Source: CALAED01 sp937891035
GTDB lineage: Bacteria; Actinomycetota; Actinomycetes; Streptosporangiales; Streptosporangiaceae
Assembly: GCA_035642125.1 (NCBI GenBank)
Contig: DASQSZ010000272.1
Span: forward strand, 1-15,817
Length of the DNA: 15,817 nucleotides
Direction: 5' to 3'
Shown: one piece after another, positions 5,684 through 15,172 of the stretch
How positions within the stretch are numbered: the first letter of the stretch is position 1
How the letters are laid out: the number at the start of each line of letters is the position of its first letter
Notes under the pieces: model-generated
Seen by the model: the letters and a program-made list of their open reading frames with translations, nothing else
Databases searched by the model: none
Told to the model about the DNA's origin: nothing
Position numbers and translations under genes: made by a program

Positions 5684-6973
5684 ATGAGGGCCTACCTGAT
5701 CCGGGGGGCGCGGATCCTCGGCGGCGCCCGCGCCGATCTGTCGCTGCGCGATGGCGTCATCGCCGAGGTCGGGGACGGTCTTGCGCCCGTCCCCGGCGCC
5801 GAGGTGCTCAGGGCCGACGGTCTCCTCGCGCTCCCCGGGCTGGTCGATCTGCACACGCACCTGCGCGAGCCGGGCCGGGAGGACGCCGAGACGGTCGAGT
5901 CCGGAACGCGCGCCGCGGCGCTCGGCGGCTACACCGCGGTGCACGCGATGGCCAACACCGATCCGGTCGCCGACACCGCCGGCGTGGTCGAGCAGGTCTG
6001 GCGGCTCGGCCGCGAGGCGGGGCATTGCGACGTGCACCCCGTCGGGGCGGTGACGCGCGGCATCGAGGGGCGGCAGCTGGCAGAGCTCGGCGCCATGGCC
6101 GACTCGGCGGCCGGCGTGCGGGTCTTTTCCGACGACGGCCACTGCGTGTCCGACGCCGTGCTGATGCGCCGGGCGCTGGAGTATGTCAAGGCGTTCGGCG
6201 GGGTCATCGCCCAGCACGCCCAAGAGCCGCGGCTCACCGAGGGCGCGCAGCTCAACGAGGGCGAGATGTCGGCCCGGCTCGGCCTGTGCGGCTGGCCGGC
6301 CGTCGCCGAAGAATCGATCATCGCGCGCGATGTGCTCCTCGCCGCGCACGTCGAATCGCGGCTGCACGTGTGTCACGTGTCCACCGCCGGCTCCGTGGAG
6401 ATCATCCGTTGGGCGAAGGGCAAGGGCTGGCAGGTCACGGCCGAGGTGACGCCGCACCATCTGCTGCTCACCGACGCGCTCGCCGACACCTACGACCCGA
6501 TGTACAAGGTCAACCCGCCGCTGCGGACCAGCGAGGACGTGGCCGCGCTGCGGGCCGCGCTGGCCGATGGCACGATCGACTGCGTCGCCACCGATCACGC
6601 GCCGCATCCGGTCGAGGCCAAGGAGACCGAGTGGACCGCGGCGGCCATGGGCATGATCGGCCTGGAGACGGCCCTGCCGGTCGTGCAGGAGGCGATGGTG
6701 GAGACCGGCCTGCTCGACTGGGCCGGTGTCGCCGACCGGATGTCGTTCCGCCCGGCCCGCATCGGCCGCCTCCGCGGTCAGGGCCGGCCGCTCGCCGCCG
6801 GCTCCCCGGCCAACATCACGCTGTACGATCCGGCGCCGCGGGGCGTCGTCGACCCTACGGGTTTCGCCTCCAAGAGCCGCAACAGCCCCTTCGCCGGGCT
6901 CGCGCTTCCCGGGCGCGTCGTGGCGACCTTCTTGCGGGGCCGGCCGACCGTGCTCGAAGGGAAGCTGACATGA
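5684..6973 (+). CDS. pyrC: Dihydroorotase PyrC (type I)
   Basis: PyrC cyclises carbamoyl aspartate to dihydroorotate, step 3. The 429-residue protein is a type I dihydroorotase of the amidohydrolase superfamily. Metal-site residues are His57 and His59 (DLHTHLREPG), Asp150/Asp151 (FSDDGH, in the place of the carboxylated lysine of type II enzymes), His178 (QHAQE), His231 (HVCHVS) and Asp304 (ATDHAPH). The substrate loop NTDP (91-94) is present. A Shine-Dalgarno GGAGGAGG inside the 3' end of pyrB lies nine bases before the ATG. The pyrB stop is one base upstream, and the carA start overlaps the pyrC stop by four bases (ATGA), so it is tightly coupled to both neighbours. Nothing in the protein looks abnormal. 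Confidence 0.97.
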   Translation: MRAYLIRGARILGGARADLSLRDGVIAEVGDGLAPVPGAEVLRADGLLALPGLVDLHTHLREPGREDAETVESGTRAAALGGYTAVHAMANTDPVADTAGVVEQVWRLGREAGHCDVHPVGAVTRGIEGRQLAELGAMADSAAGVRVFSDDGHCVSDAVLMRRALEYVKAFGGVIAQHAQEPRLTEGAQLNEGEMSARLGLCGWPAVAEESIIARDVLLAAHVESRLHVCHVSTAGSVEIIRWAKGKGWQVTAEVTPHHLLLTDALADTYDPMYKVNPPLRTSEDVAALRAALADGTIDCVATDHAPHPVEAKETEWTAAAMGMIGLETALPVVQEAMVETGLLDWAGVADRMSFRPARIGRLRGQGRPLAAGSPANITLYDPAPRGVVDPTGFASKSRNSPFAGLALPGRVVATFLRGRPTVLEGKLT

Positions 6974-8103
6974 CGATGGAGAGGGCCACGAGCCCGGCCA
7001 CTCTCGTCTTGGAGGACGGCCGGGTCTTCGCGGGCACGGGGTATGGCGCCCAGGGCGCGGCCTTCGGCGAGATGGTCTTCGCCACCGGCATGACCGGATA
7101 CCAGGAGACGCTGACCGACCCGTCCTATCACCGGCAGATCGTGGCGATGACGGCGCCGCACATCGGCAACACCGGCGTCAACGACGAAGACCCCGAGTCC
7201 GGCCGGATCCACGTCGCCGGGTACGTCGTGCGGGAGCCGGCCCGGACGCCGTCCAGCTGGCGGGCGCGGCGCTCGCTGGACGCGGAACTGGCCGCGCAGG
7301 GCGTCGTGGGGATCGCGATGCCGGGCACCAGGGCGCTCACCAGGCACCTGCGCGAGCGCGGCGCCATGCGGGCCGGGCTGTTCAGCGGCCCCGCCGCCCG
7401 CGAGGACGCCGGCACCCTGCTGGAGCGGGTGCTGGCCAGCCCGTCGATGGTCGGGGCCGATCTGGCGCGCGCGGTCTCGACGCCGGAGCCGTACGTCGTC
7501 GCCCCAGCGGGGCGGCCGCTGTTCCGGGTCGCCGCGGTCGATCTCGGCATCAAGACGATGACGCCGAGGCGAATGGCCGAGCGCGGTTGTGAGGTCCACG
7601 TGCTGCCGGCGGCGAGTACGACGGAGGAGATCCTCGCGATCGAGCCCGACGGAGTCTTCTACAGCAACGGGCCGGGCGACCCGGCGGCCTGCGAATACGC
7701 GGTGGCGTCGCTGCGTGGCGTGCTCGACGCGGGCCGTCCGGTGTTCGGGATCTGCTTCGGCAACCAGATCCTCGGCAGGGCGCTCGGGCTCGGCACGTAC
7801 AAGCTGCGGTTCGGGCACCGAGGGATCAACCAGCCGGTCAAGGACGTGCGGACGGGGCAGGTGCACATCTCGGCGCACAACCACGGGTTCGCGGTTGAGG
7901 CCCCGGCCGGCGCGCCGTTCGACACGCTGTACGGCCACGCCGAGGTCAGCCACGTCAACCTCAACGACGGCTGCGTCGAGGGGCTGCGGCTGCTCGACCG
8001 TCCCGCGTTCAGCGTGCAATACCACCCCGAGGCGGCGGCGGGGCCGCACGACGCGACGGGGTTGTTCGACCACTTCTGCCGGCTCATGGAGCGGCCGAGA
8101 TGA
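6970..8103 (+). CDS. carA: Carbamoyl-phosphate synthase small (glutaminase) subunit CarA
   Basis: CarA hydrolyses glutamine and passes ammonia to CarB for carbamoyl phosphate synthesis, which feeds both pyrimidine and arginine pathways. The 377-residue length is normal. The N-terminal domain (residues about 9-170) shows LVLEDGRVFAGTGYGA and GEMVFATGMTGYQETLTDPSY, and the class I glutamine amidotransferase domain follows. The catalytic triad is visible as Cys262 (GICFGNQ), His352 and Glu354 (YHPEAAAGPHD). The oxyanion region YSNGPGDP (231-238) and FGHRGINQPV (281-290) are intact. The start at 6970 overlaps the pyrC stop (ATGA) and has GAAGGGAAG about seven bases upstream; the frame is open much further upstream inside pyrC, but that part is a shadow. 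The 3' end is part of a direct repeat. Confidence 0.97.
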   Translation: MTMERATSPATLVLEDGRVFAGTGYGAQGAAFGEMVFATGMTGYQETLTDPSYHRQIVAMTAPHIGNTGVNDEDPESGRIHVAGYVVREPARTPSSWRARRSLDAELAAQGVVGIAMPGTRALTRHLRERGAMRAGLFSGPAAREDAGTLLERVLASPSMVGADLARAVSTPEPYVVAPAGRPLFRVAAVDLGIKTMTPRRMAERGCEVHVLPAASTTEEILAIEPDGVFYSNGPGDPAACEYAVASLRGVLDAGRPVFGICFGNQILGRALGLGTYKLRFGHRGINQPVKDVRTGQVHISAHNHGFAVEAPAGAPFDTLYGHAEVSHVNLNDGCVEGLRLLDRPAFSVQYHPEAAAGPHDATGLFDHFCRLMERPR

Positions 8104-8171
8104 CGAGCGAGCGGAGTGAGCGAGGAGTCGAGCGCGACGGTGGGGTCGGTGCGGCCGAGATGACGAGCGAG
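8091..8171 (+). repeat. 21-bp direct repeat, 60-bp period, at the carA-carB junction
   Basis: The 21 bases at 8091-8111, which include the last carA codons and stop, recur exactly at 8151-8171. The period is 60 bp, 20 codons in the bridging mini-ORF frame, and each copy contains GAGATGACGAGCGAG. Between the copies lies a GAGCGAGCGGAGTGAGCGAG-type sequence of a kind often seen in actinobacterial intergenic DNA. Confidence 0.8.
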
Positions 8172-8196
8172 ACAACCGGTAGGGAGCGGAGGCACG

Positions 8197-8210
<14 letters not shown>
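8100..8210 (+). CDS. 36-codon mini-ORF bridging carA and carB
   Basis: The ATG overlaps the carA stop (ATGA, 8100-8103) and the TAA (8208-8210) lies 11 bases past the A of the carB ATG at 8197, so a terminating ribosome would end on the carB start region. GGAG lies eight bases before the ATG. The peptide begins MTSERSERG and contains a second MTSE at residue 21, because the direct repeat keeps the frame. It is charged, looks disordered and is unlike known proteins. Its role, if any, is inferred to be translational coupling. It may be an accident of open frames in GC-rich DNA. Confidence 0.35.
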
Positions 8211-11531
<3,321 letters not shown>

Positions 11532-11535
<4 letters not shown>

Positions 11536-11567
11536 GCGCGCGGGCGGCCGGGCGGGAGCCGCTGTGA
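11532..11567 (+). CDS. 11-codon mini-ORF bridging carB and pyrK
   Basis: GTG at 11532 overlaps the carB stop (GTGA) and the TGA at 11565-11567 overlaps the GTG of the next gene (GTGA, 11564-11567). The peptide would be MSARAAGREPL. GGGAG lies five bases before its start. The double 4-base overlap forms a perfect relay over the 28-bp gap. The ORF is too short to show coding bias, so translation is a hypothesis. Confidence 0.35.
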
Positions 11568-12469
11568 CGGACGCGCCGGTGCAGGCGACGGCGACGGTGC
11601 TGACGGTCCGGCAGGTCGCGACTTATTACGCGATGACGCTGGTGGCGCCGGGGGTCGCTGAACGGTTCCGGCCGGGGCAGTTCGTCGCGCTCGCCGTGGG
11701 CGGCCCGCACACGAAGCTGCTGGCGCGCCGGTGCTTTTCCGTCTATGGGGTCAAGGCCGACTACGGCGGCACGGTCGAGTTCGTCTTCGCCGAGCGCGAC
11801 GCCGGCACGCGGTGGCTGGCCGGGCTGCGATCGCGTGACTCCGTCGACTTGGTGGGGCCGCTCGGTCGTCCGTTCCCGCTGCCGCGCGACCCGGTTACCT
11901 GCGTGCTCGTCGGCCGGGGGCACGCGGCCGCCGCGCTTTTCTCGCTCGCCGACGCGCTGCGCCGTCGCCGGTGCGACGTGCACTTCGTCCTCGGCGCCGC
12001 CGTCGTGGGCGAGGTTTTCGGCGCCCGTTCCGCGGTCCGGGTCGGCGACTCTGCGACGATCGTCGCCGAGGACGGCTCGGCGGACGTCACGGGCTCGATC
12101 ACCGACGTGCTCCCGCAGGTGATCGAGCAGGTGAACGGCGACGTGGTGTACGCGTGCGCGCCCATGGCGACGCTCCGGACGGTGACCGCGATCGCCGGGC
12201 GGTACGGCATCCCCACCCAGGTCTCGGCCGAGGACTACGTCCAGGAGGCCGGCGTGTGCGGCACCGGCCTGTGCATGACGTGCGTGGTCCCGGTCGTGGG
12301 AGACGACGGGGTGACCAGGATGGTGCGCGTATGCGCCGAGGGTCTCGTACTGCGCGGCGAGCGGGTGCGCTGGGACGACGTGGGCTCGGTTCCGTTCGAC
12401 GCGCAGGGCGCCCCGCGCGCGGCGCCGGTTCGCCGCCTCGGCGCCGACCCGATCCCGGAGGCGTTGTGA
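11564..12469 (+). CDS. pyrK: Dihydroorotate dehydrogenase electron-transfer subunit (PyrK-like)
   Basis: In class 1B dihydroorotate dehydrogenase this subunit passes electrons from PyrD FMN through a [2Fe-2S] cluster and FAD to NAD+. The 301-residue protein shows an FAD-binding domain with FRPGQFVALAV (35-45) and RRCFSVYG (55-62), an NAD domain, and a complete cluster motif Cys232-x4-Cys237-x2-Cys240-x16-Cys257. Two NAD-contact glycine motifs are unusual: the usual GGGxGxAPL reads GRGHAAAAL (117-125), and CGPMxxL reads CAPMATL (198-204). It is longer than Bacillus PyrK (about 256) through a tail after residue 272. The frame is open upstream into carB, but GTG 11564 is chosen because it fits the family N-terminus and overlaps the mini-ORF stop. 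pyrD follows through another mini-ORF. Confidence 0.88.
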   Translation: MTDAPVQATATVLTVRQVATYYAMTLVAPGVAERFRPGQFVALAVGGPHTKLLARRCFSVYGVKADYGGTVEFVFAERDAGTRWLAGLRSRDSVDLVGPLGRPFPLPRDPVTCVLVGRGHAAAALFSLADALRRRRCDVHFVLGAAVVGEVFGARSAVRVGDSATIVAEDGSADVTGSITDVLPQVIEQVNGDVVYACAPMATLRTVTAIAGRYGIPTQVSAEDYVQEAGVCGTGLCMTCVVPVVGDDGVTRMVRVCAEGLVLRGERVRWDDVGSVPFDAQGAPRAAPVRRLGADPIPEAL

Positions 12470-12654
12470 GCGCGGCGGACAGGACCGTGAGCGAGCCCGT
12501 CACGCGCCGTGCGCCGGGTGGTCCTGCGCCGGGTGGTCCTGCGTCGGATTGCTATGCACCGGGTGGTTGTGCGTCGGGTTGCTGTGCGCCGGGTGGTCGT
12601 GCGCCGGATGGGGGCAGGCGCGGCGGCCGCGCCAGGCGGAGGGAGCCGCCATGA
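12466..12654 (+). CDS. 62-codon repeat-containing mini-ORF bridging pyrK and pyrD
   Basis: GTG at 12466 overlaps the pyrK stop (GTGA) and the TGA at 12652-12654 overlaps the pyrD ATG (ATGA, 12651-12654). A good Shine-Dalgarno GGAGG lies four bases before the start. The middle of the peptide is seven pentapeptide repeats of the type A-P-G-G-x, including four cysteines (SDCY, GGC, SGCC), and the end is Arg-rich. I know no homologue. All three plus frames are open across the repeat, so openness alone is weak evidence. The exact overlaps at both ends and the Shine-Dalgarno are stronger. The likely role is coupling of pyrK to pyrD; a Cys-rich peptide with its own function cannot be excluded. Confidence 0.45.
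   Translation: MSAADRTVSEPVTRRAPGGPAPGGPASDCYAPGGCASGCCAPGGRAPDGGRRGGRARRREPP
12511..12615 (+). repeat. Seven tandem 15-bp repeats in the pyrK-pyrD gap
   Basis: The unit is GCGCCGGGTGGTCCT. Copies 1 and 2 are identical, and copies 3/5 and 4/6 resemble each other, giving a 30-bp higher-order period. The unit length is a multiple of three, so copy-number changes preserve every reading frame. Confidence 0.9.
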
Positions 12655-13775
12655 CGACGCTCACCACCTGGCTGGGGCACGTCGAGCTGCCCAACCCGGT
12701 GCTGAGCGCCGCGGGCTGCGGCGGGTCGGGCCGGGAGCTGGCGCCCTTCTTCGATCTTGCCAAGCTCGGCGCGTTCGTCACTGCGTCGATCGCGCTGGAG
12801 CCGCGGGCCGGCCGGCCGGCGCCGCGGGCGGCCGAGACGCCGAGCGGTCTGCTCGGCGCCACCGGGCTGCCGGGGCCGGGGATCGAGTCCTTCCTCGCCG
12901 AGGACCTGCCCTGGTTGCTGAAACAGGGCGCGCGTACCGTCGTGTCGATCGCGGGCAACACGGTCGACGAGTACGCCGAGGCCGGCCGCCGGCTGCATGA
13001 CGCGCCCGGGGTCAGCGCGATCGAGGTCAACCTCGCCTGCCCCAACGCCGAGGATCGCGGCGTGATGTTCGCGGCGCACGCGGACGCGGCGGCCGACGTC
13101 GTCCGGGCCGTACGTGCGCACACCCGCCAGGACGTACCGGTGATCGCCAAGCTGTCGCCGGACCTGGCCGACATCGTGACCATGGCGCTGGCCTGTGTCG
13201 ACGCCGGCGCGGACGCGCTATCAGTGATCAACGCCGTGCTCGGCATGACGATCGACACGCCGGCGCGGCCGCCCGCCTTGCCAGGTGTCCTGACCGGCGG
13301 GCTTTCCGGGCCGGCGATCCGTCCCATCGCGGTCCGCTGCGTCTACGAGGTCCACGCGGCGCTGCCCAAGGTGCCGCTCATCGGCATGGGCGGCGTGGCA
13401 AGGGGCGAGGACGCGCTGCAGTTCATCGTGGCCGGGGCCTCAGCGGTCGCCGTGGGGACCGCGCTGCTGCACGACCCGTCGGCCCCGCCGCGCATCCTCA
13501 AGGAACTCGAGGAGGCATTGGGCGCGCGCGGCATCGGACGGCTCACCGACGCCGTCGGGCTCGCGCATCGCGCCACCGTGAACGTTCCGCGCCAGATCAG
13601 GCCGGAACATCTGGCCGTGACCGCACCTCACGCGCGGGCCGAGTCGAGCGCCGCCCCAGGGGCGCCGGCCGCGCACCGAGCTTCGCGGGGGACCGCGCGG
13701 GGGGCTTCACATGGGCAACCGCAGGCGGCTCCGCACGGGGCCGGCGAGGACAAGATCGAGGAGTCGTCGTCGTGA
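12651..13775 (+). CDS. pyrD: Dihydroorotate dehydrogenase, class 1B-type catalytic subunit (atypical active site)
   Basis: The family oxidises dihydroorotate to orotate with FMN in a TIM barrel. Residues 1-320 align with class 1B PyrD: LPNPVLSAAGCGG (13-25), EPRAGRPAPRAAETPSGLL (50-68), NLACPN (127-132, catalytic-base Cys130), AKLSPD (166-171), INAVLGM (193-199), GGLSGPAIRPIAVRC (216-230), GMGGVARGEDALQFIVAGASAVAVGTAL. Several usual contacts differ: the FMN/orotate lysine is Ala45, the N-A-I-G-L-Q-N orotate loop reads GATGLPG (69-75) and the Thr after Asn194 is Ala195. Residues 321-374 are a low-complexity Ala/His/Arg/Gly tail absent from typical 310-residue members. The start at 12651 has CGGAGGGA about seven bases upstream. 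It overlaps a mini-ORF before it and pyrF after it (GTGA). Family assignment is firm; full activity is uncertain. Confidence 0.92.
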   Translation: MTTLTTWLGHVELPNPVLSAAGCGGSGRELAPFFDLAKLGAFVTASIALEPRAGRPAPRAAETPSGLLGATGLPGPGIESFLAEDLPWLLKQGARTVVSIAGNTVDEYAEAGRRLHDAPGVSAIEVNLACPNAEDRGVMFAAHADAAADVVRAVRAHTRQDVPVIAKLSPDLADIVTMALACVDAGADALSVINAVLGMTIDTPARPPALPGVLTGGLSGPAIRPIAVRCVYEVHAALPKVPLIGMGGVARGEDALQFIVAGASAVAVGTALLHDPSAPPRILKELEEALGARGIGRLTDAVGLAHRATVNVPRQIRPEHLAVTAPHARAESSAAPGAPAAHRASRGTARGASHGQPQAAPHGAGEDKIEESSS

Positions 13776-14479
13776 CCGAACCAGCTCCCATCGCCGTCGC
13801 CCTGGACGCGCCGGACCTCGAGACCGCGGCGCGGTGGGCCAGCCTGGTCACCCCGCACGTGAGCACCGTCAAGGTGGGCCTGGAGCTCTACCTGAGGTAC
13901 GGCCCGGACGTCGTGGCCAGCGTGCGCGGCGCCAACCGGGTGCAGGTCTTCCTCGACCTCAAGCTGCACGACATCCCGGCCACGGTCGCCGGCGCCACGC
14001 GGGCGGTCGCCCGGCTGCGGCCGGCCTTCCTGACCGTGCACGCAGCCGGCGGCCAGGCGATGATCCGCGCGGCGGTGGACGCCGCGCCACAGGTCTCGAT
14101 CGCGGCGGTGACGGTGCTGACGTCGCTCAAGGAGGCCGACCTCGGCGCCGTCGGCGTCGCTGGGCCCGCCTCAGACGCCGTACGACGCCTTGCGGCGCTT
14201 GCGGTGGATGCGGGTGCCCAAGCGGTCGTCTGCTCGCCGCAGGAGGCCGCTGCGGTCCGCGCGGAGGTCGGGCCGGACATAACCCTCATCACTCCGGGCG
14301 TACGGCCGCAGGGGGTCGCCGCGATGGATCAGGCGCGGGTCGCCACGCCGGAGGAGGCGCTCGCGGCCGGAGCCGATCTGCTCGTGATCGGACGACCCAT
14401 CACCGGGGTGGCGGATCCGGGCGCGGCGGCGGCGCGGATCGCCGCGGCGCTGCGCCGCACGAGCGGTCATCGGAGGTGA
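13772..14479 (+). CDS. pyrF: Orotidine 5'-phosphate decarboxylase PyrF
   Basis: PyrF decarboxylates OMP to UMP, the last step of the pathway. The 235-residue protein has the complete class I signature: Asp12 (ALDAPD), Lys34 (KVGLELY) and the charged catalytic array DLKLHDIPATV with Asp62, Lys64 and Asp67, followed by HAAGG (90-94), TVLTS (114-118), TPGVRPQG (174-181) and the phosphate-binding Arg208 (IGRPI). The GTG start overlaps the pyrD stop (GTGA) and has GAGGAG about nine bases upstream, inside the pyrD tail. Orotate phosphoribosyltransferase (pyrE) is not in the window and must be encoded elsewhere. A candidate terminator hairpin starts three bases after the stop, marking the probable end of the operon. 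Confidence 0.97.
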   Translation: MTEPAPIAVALDAPDLETAARWASLVTPHVSTVKVGLELYLRYGPDVVASVRGANRVQVFLDLKLHDIPATVAGATRAVARLRPAFLTVHAAGGQAMIRAAVDAAPQVSIAAVTVLTSLKEADLGAVGVAGPASDAVRRLAALAVDAGAQAVVCSPQEAAAVRAEVGPDITLITPGVRPQGVAAMDQARVATPEEALAAGADLLVIGRPITGVADPGAAAARIAAALRRTSGHRR

Positions 14480-14481
14480 CC

Positions 14482-14506
14482 TTCGGGGGAATGCTTCCGG
14501 CCCGAA
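14482..14506 (+). terminator. Candidate pyr operon terminator
   Basis: TTCGGGGGAA / TTCC-gg-CCCGAA form a 10-bp stem with a 2-nt bulge and 3-nt loop, starting three bases after the pyrF stop. No U-run follows, so this is a candidate only. Confidence 0.5.
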
Positions 14507-14589
14507 TCTGTGGGCGATTCTGGGGGAAATTCTGCCCTTTGCGACCGTGCCTGAGGCGCTATGTGAAACACCAGGCCGAGGTACGGATG

Positions 14590-14618
14590 TGGCCAAGCCG
14601 ACCCAGATTCGGTACTAT
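14590..14618 (+). promoter_or_regulatory. Candidate distal mihF promoter
   Basis: TGGCCA (14590-14595), 17 bp, TACTAT (14613-14618). The -10 is a strong match, the -35 moderate (4 of 6). It opens an AT-rich leader (about 14605-14670) that contrasts with the GC-rich surroundings. Confidence 0.45.
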
Positions 14619-14637
14619 CTGTATTCAGGACATTACC

Positions 14638-14670
14638 ATGAGTCATATTCATGATTTTATGGCGGGCTAA
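14638..14670 (+). CDS. 10-codon leader ORF upstream of mihF
   Basis: ATG 14638 to TAA 14670 encodes MSHIHDFMAG. AGGA lies seven bases before the ATG. Codons are AT-rich (CAT, ATT, GAT, TTT), unlike the rest of the window. An inverted repeat CATGA-N7-TCATG (14637-14653) overlaps it. It could be an upstream regulatory ORF of mihF, or the AT-rich DNA could simply be promoter or protein-binding sequence. Confidence 0.25.
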   Translation: MSHIHDFMAG

Positions 14671-14683
14671 ACGGGGCTTCACG

Positions 14684-14713
14684 TTGCCTTACGGGGTCTG
14701 AACTCGCTAGTTT
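14684..14713 (+). promoter_or_regulatory. Candidate proximal mihF promoter
   Basis: TTGCCT (14684-14689), 18 bp, TAGTTT (14708-14713) fits TTGnnn / TAnnnT. The start would be near 14720, giving a 40-nt leader with GAGGTG before the GTG start of mihF. Confidence 0.45.
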
Positions 14714-14759
14714 CCCAACCCGTCCGACTCCGTCGAGTGGAAACACGAGGTGACCCGGC

Positions 14760-15086
14760 GTGGCGCTTCCGCCCCTAACCCCTGAACAGCGCGCCGCAGC
14801 CCTGGAGAAGGCTGCCAAGGCCCGTCGAGAGCGGGCCGAGGTCAAAAACCGGCTCAAGCATGGGGGTACCTCGCTGGCCGAGGTTCTCAAGGAAGGGCAG
14901 AGGGAGGATGTCATCGGAAAGATGAAAGTCTCCGCTCTGCTCGAATCCCTGCCCGGTGTGGGCAAGGTCCGTGCGAAGCAGATCATGGAGCGGCTCGGCA
15001 TCGCCGAGTCGCGCCGCGTTCGCGGGCTTGGTGCGAACCAGCGCGCAGCCTTGGAGCGCGAATTCGGCGGCGGTGGCAACCGCTGA
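14760..15086 (+). CDS. mihF: Actinobacterial integration host factor (mIHF/sIHF)
   Basis: The 108-residue nucleoid-associated protein binds and bends DNA and, by family knowledge, affects chromosome compaction, sporulation and antibiotic production. Signatures are the start MALPPLTPEQRAAALEKAA, RAEVKNRLKHGG (25-36), DVIGKMKVSALLESLPGVG (50-68), a helix-two-turn-helix-like segment KVRAKQIMERLGI (69-81) and the conserved end RRVRGLGANQRAALEREFG (85-103). Length and sequence are normal. The start is GTG, with GAGGTG seven bases upstream. The 280-bp upstream region carries two candidate promoters. Its position between pyrF and gmk is the conserved actinobacterial order. Confidence 0.96.
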   Translation: MALPPLTPEQRAAALEKAAKARRERAEVKNRLKHGGTSLAEVLKEGQREDVIGKMKVSALLESLPGVGKVRAKQIMERLGIAESRRVRGLGANQRAALEREFGGGGNR

Positions 15087-15172
15087 CGAGTCCTCCGCTG
15101 GGCGGGCGCGGCGCTCCCACCGCCGCGGCCGGCTCCGGTGCCCTCCCGCCGGACGGCTCCATCCCGCCCGAA

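Noticed and set aside
6778..8175. Long minus-strand frames opposite pyrC/carA (465 codons) and opposite carB (928 codons)
   Set aside because: They are antisense shadows typical of GC-rich coding DNA: Arg/His/Asp-rich, without domains, and opposite genes with clear motifs.
12500..12620. His/Pro repeat (HPAHxNP-type) on the minus strand across the 15-bp repeats, and cysteine/tryptophan repeats in the pyrD frame upstream of its start
   Set aside because: The 15-bp unit is open in several frames. Only the frame coupled to the pyrK stop and pyrD start has start, stop and Shine-Dalgarno support.
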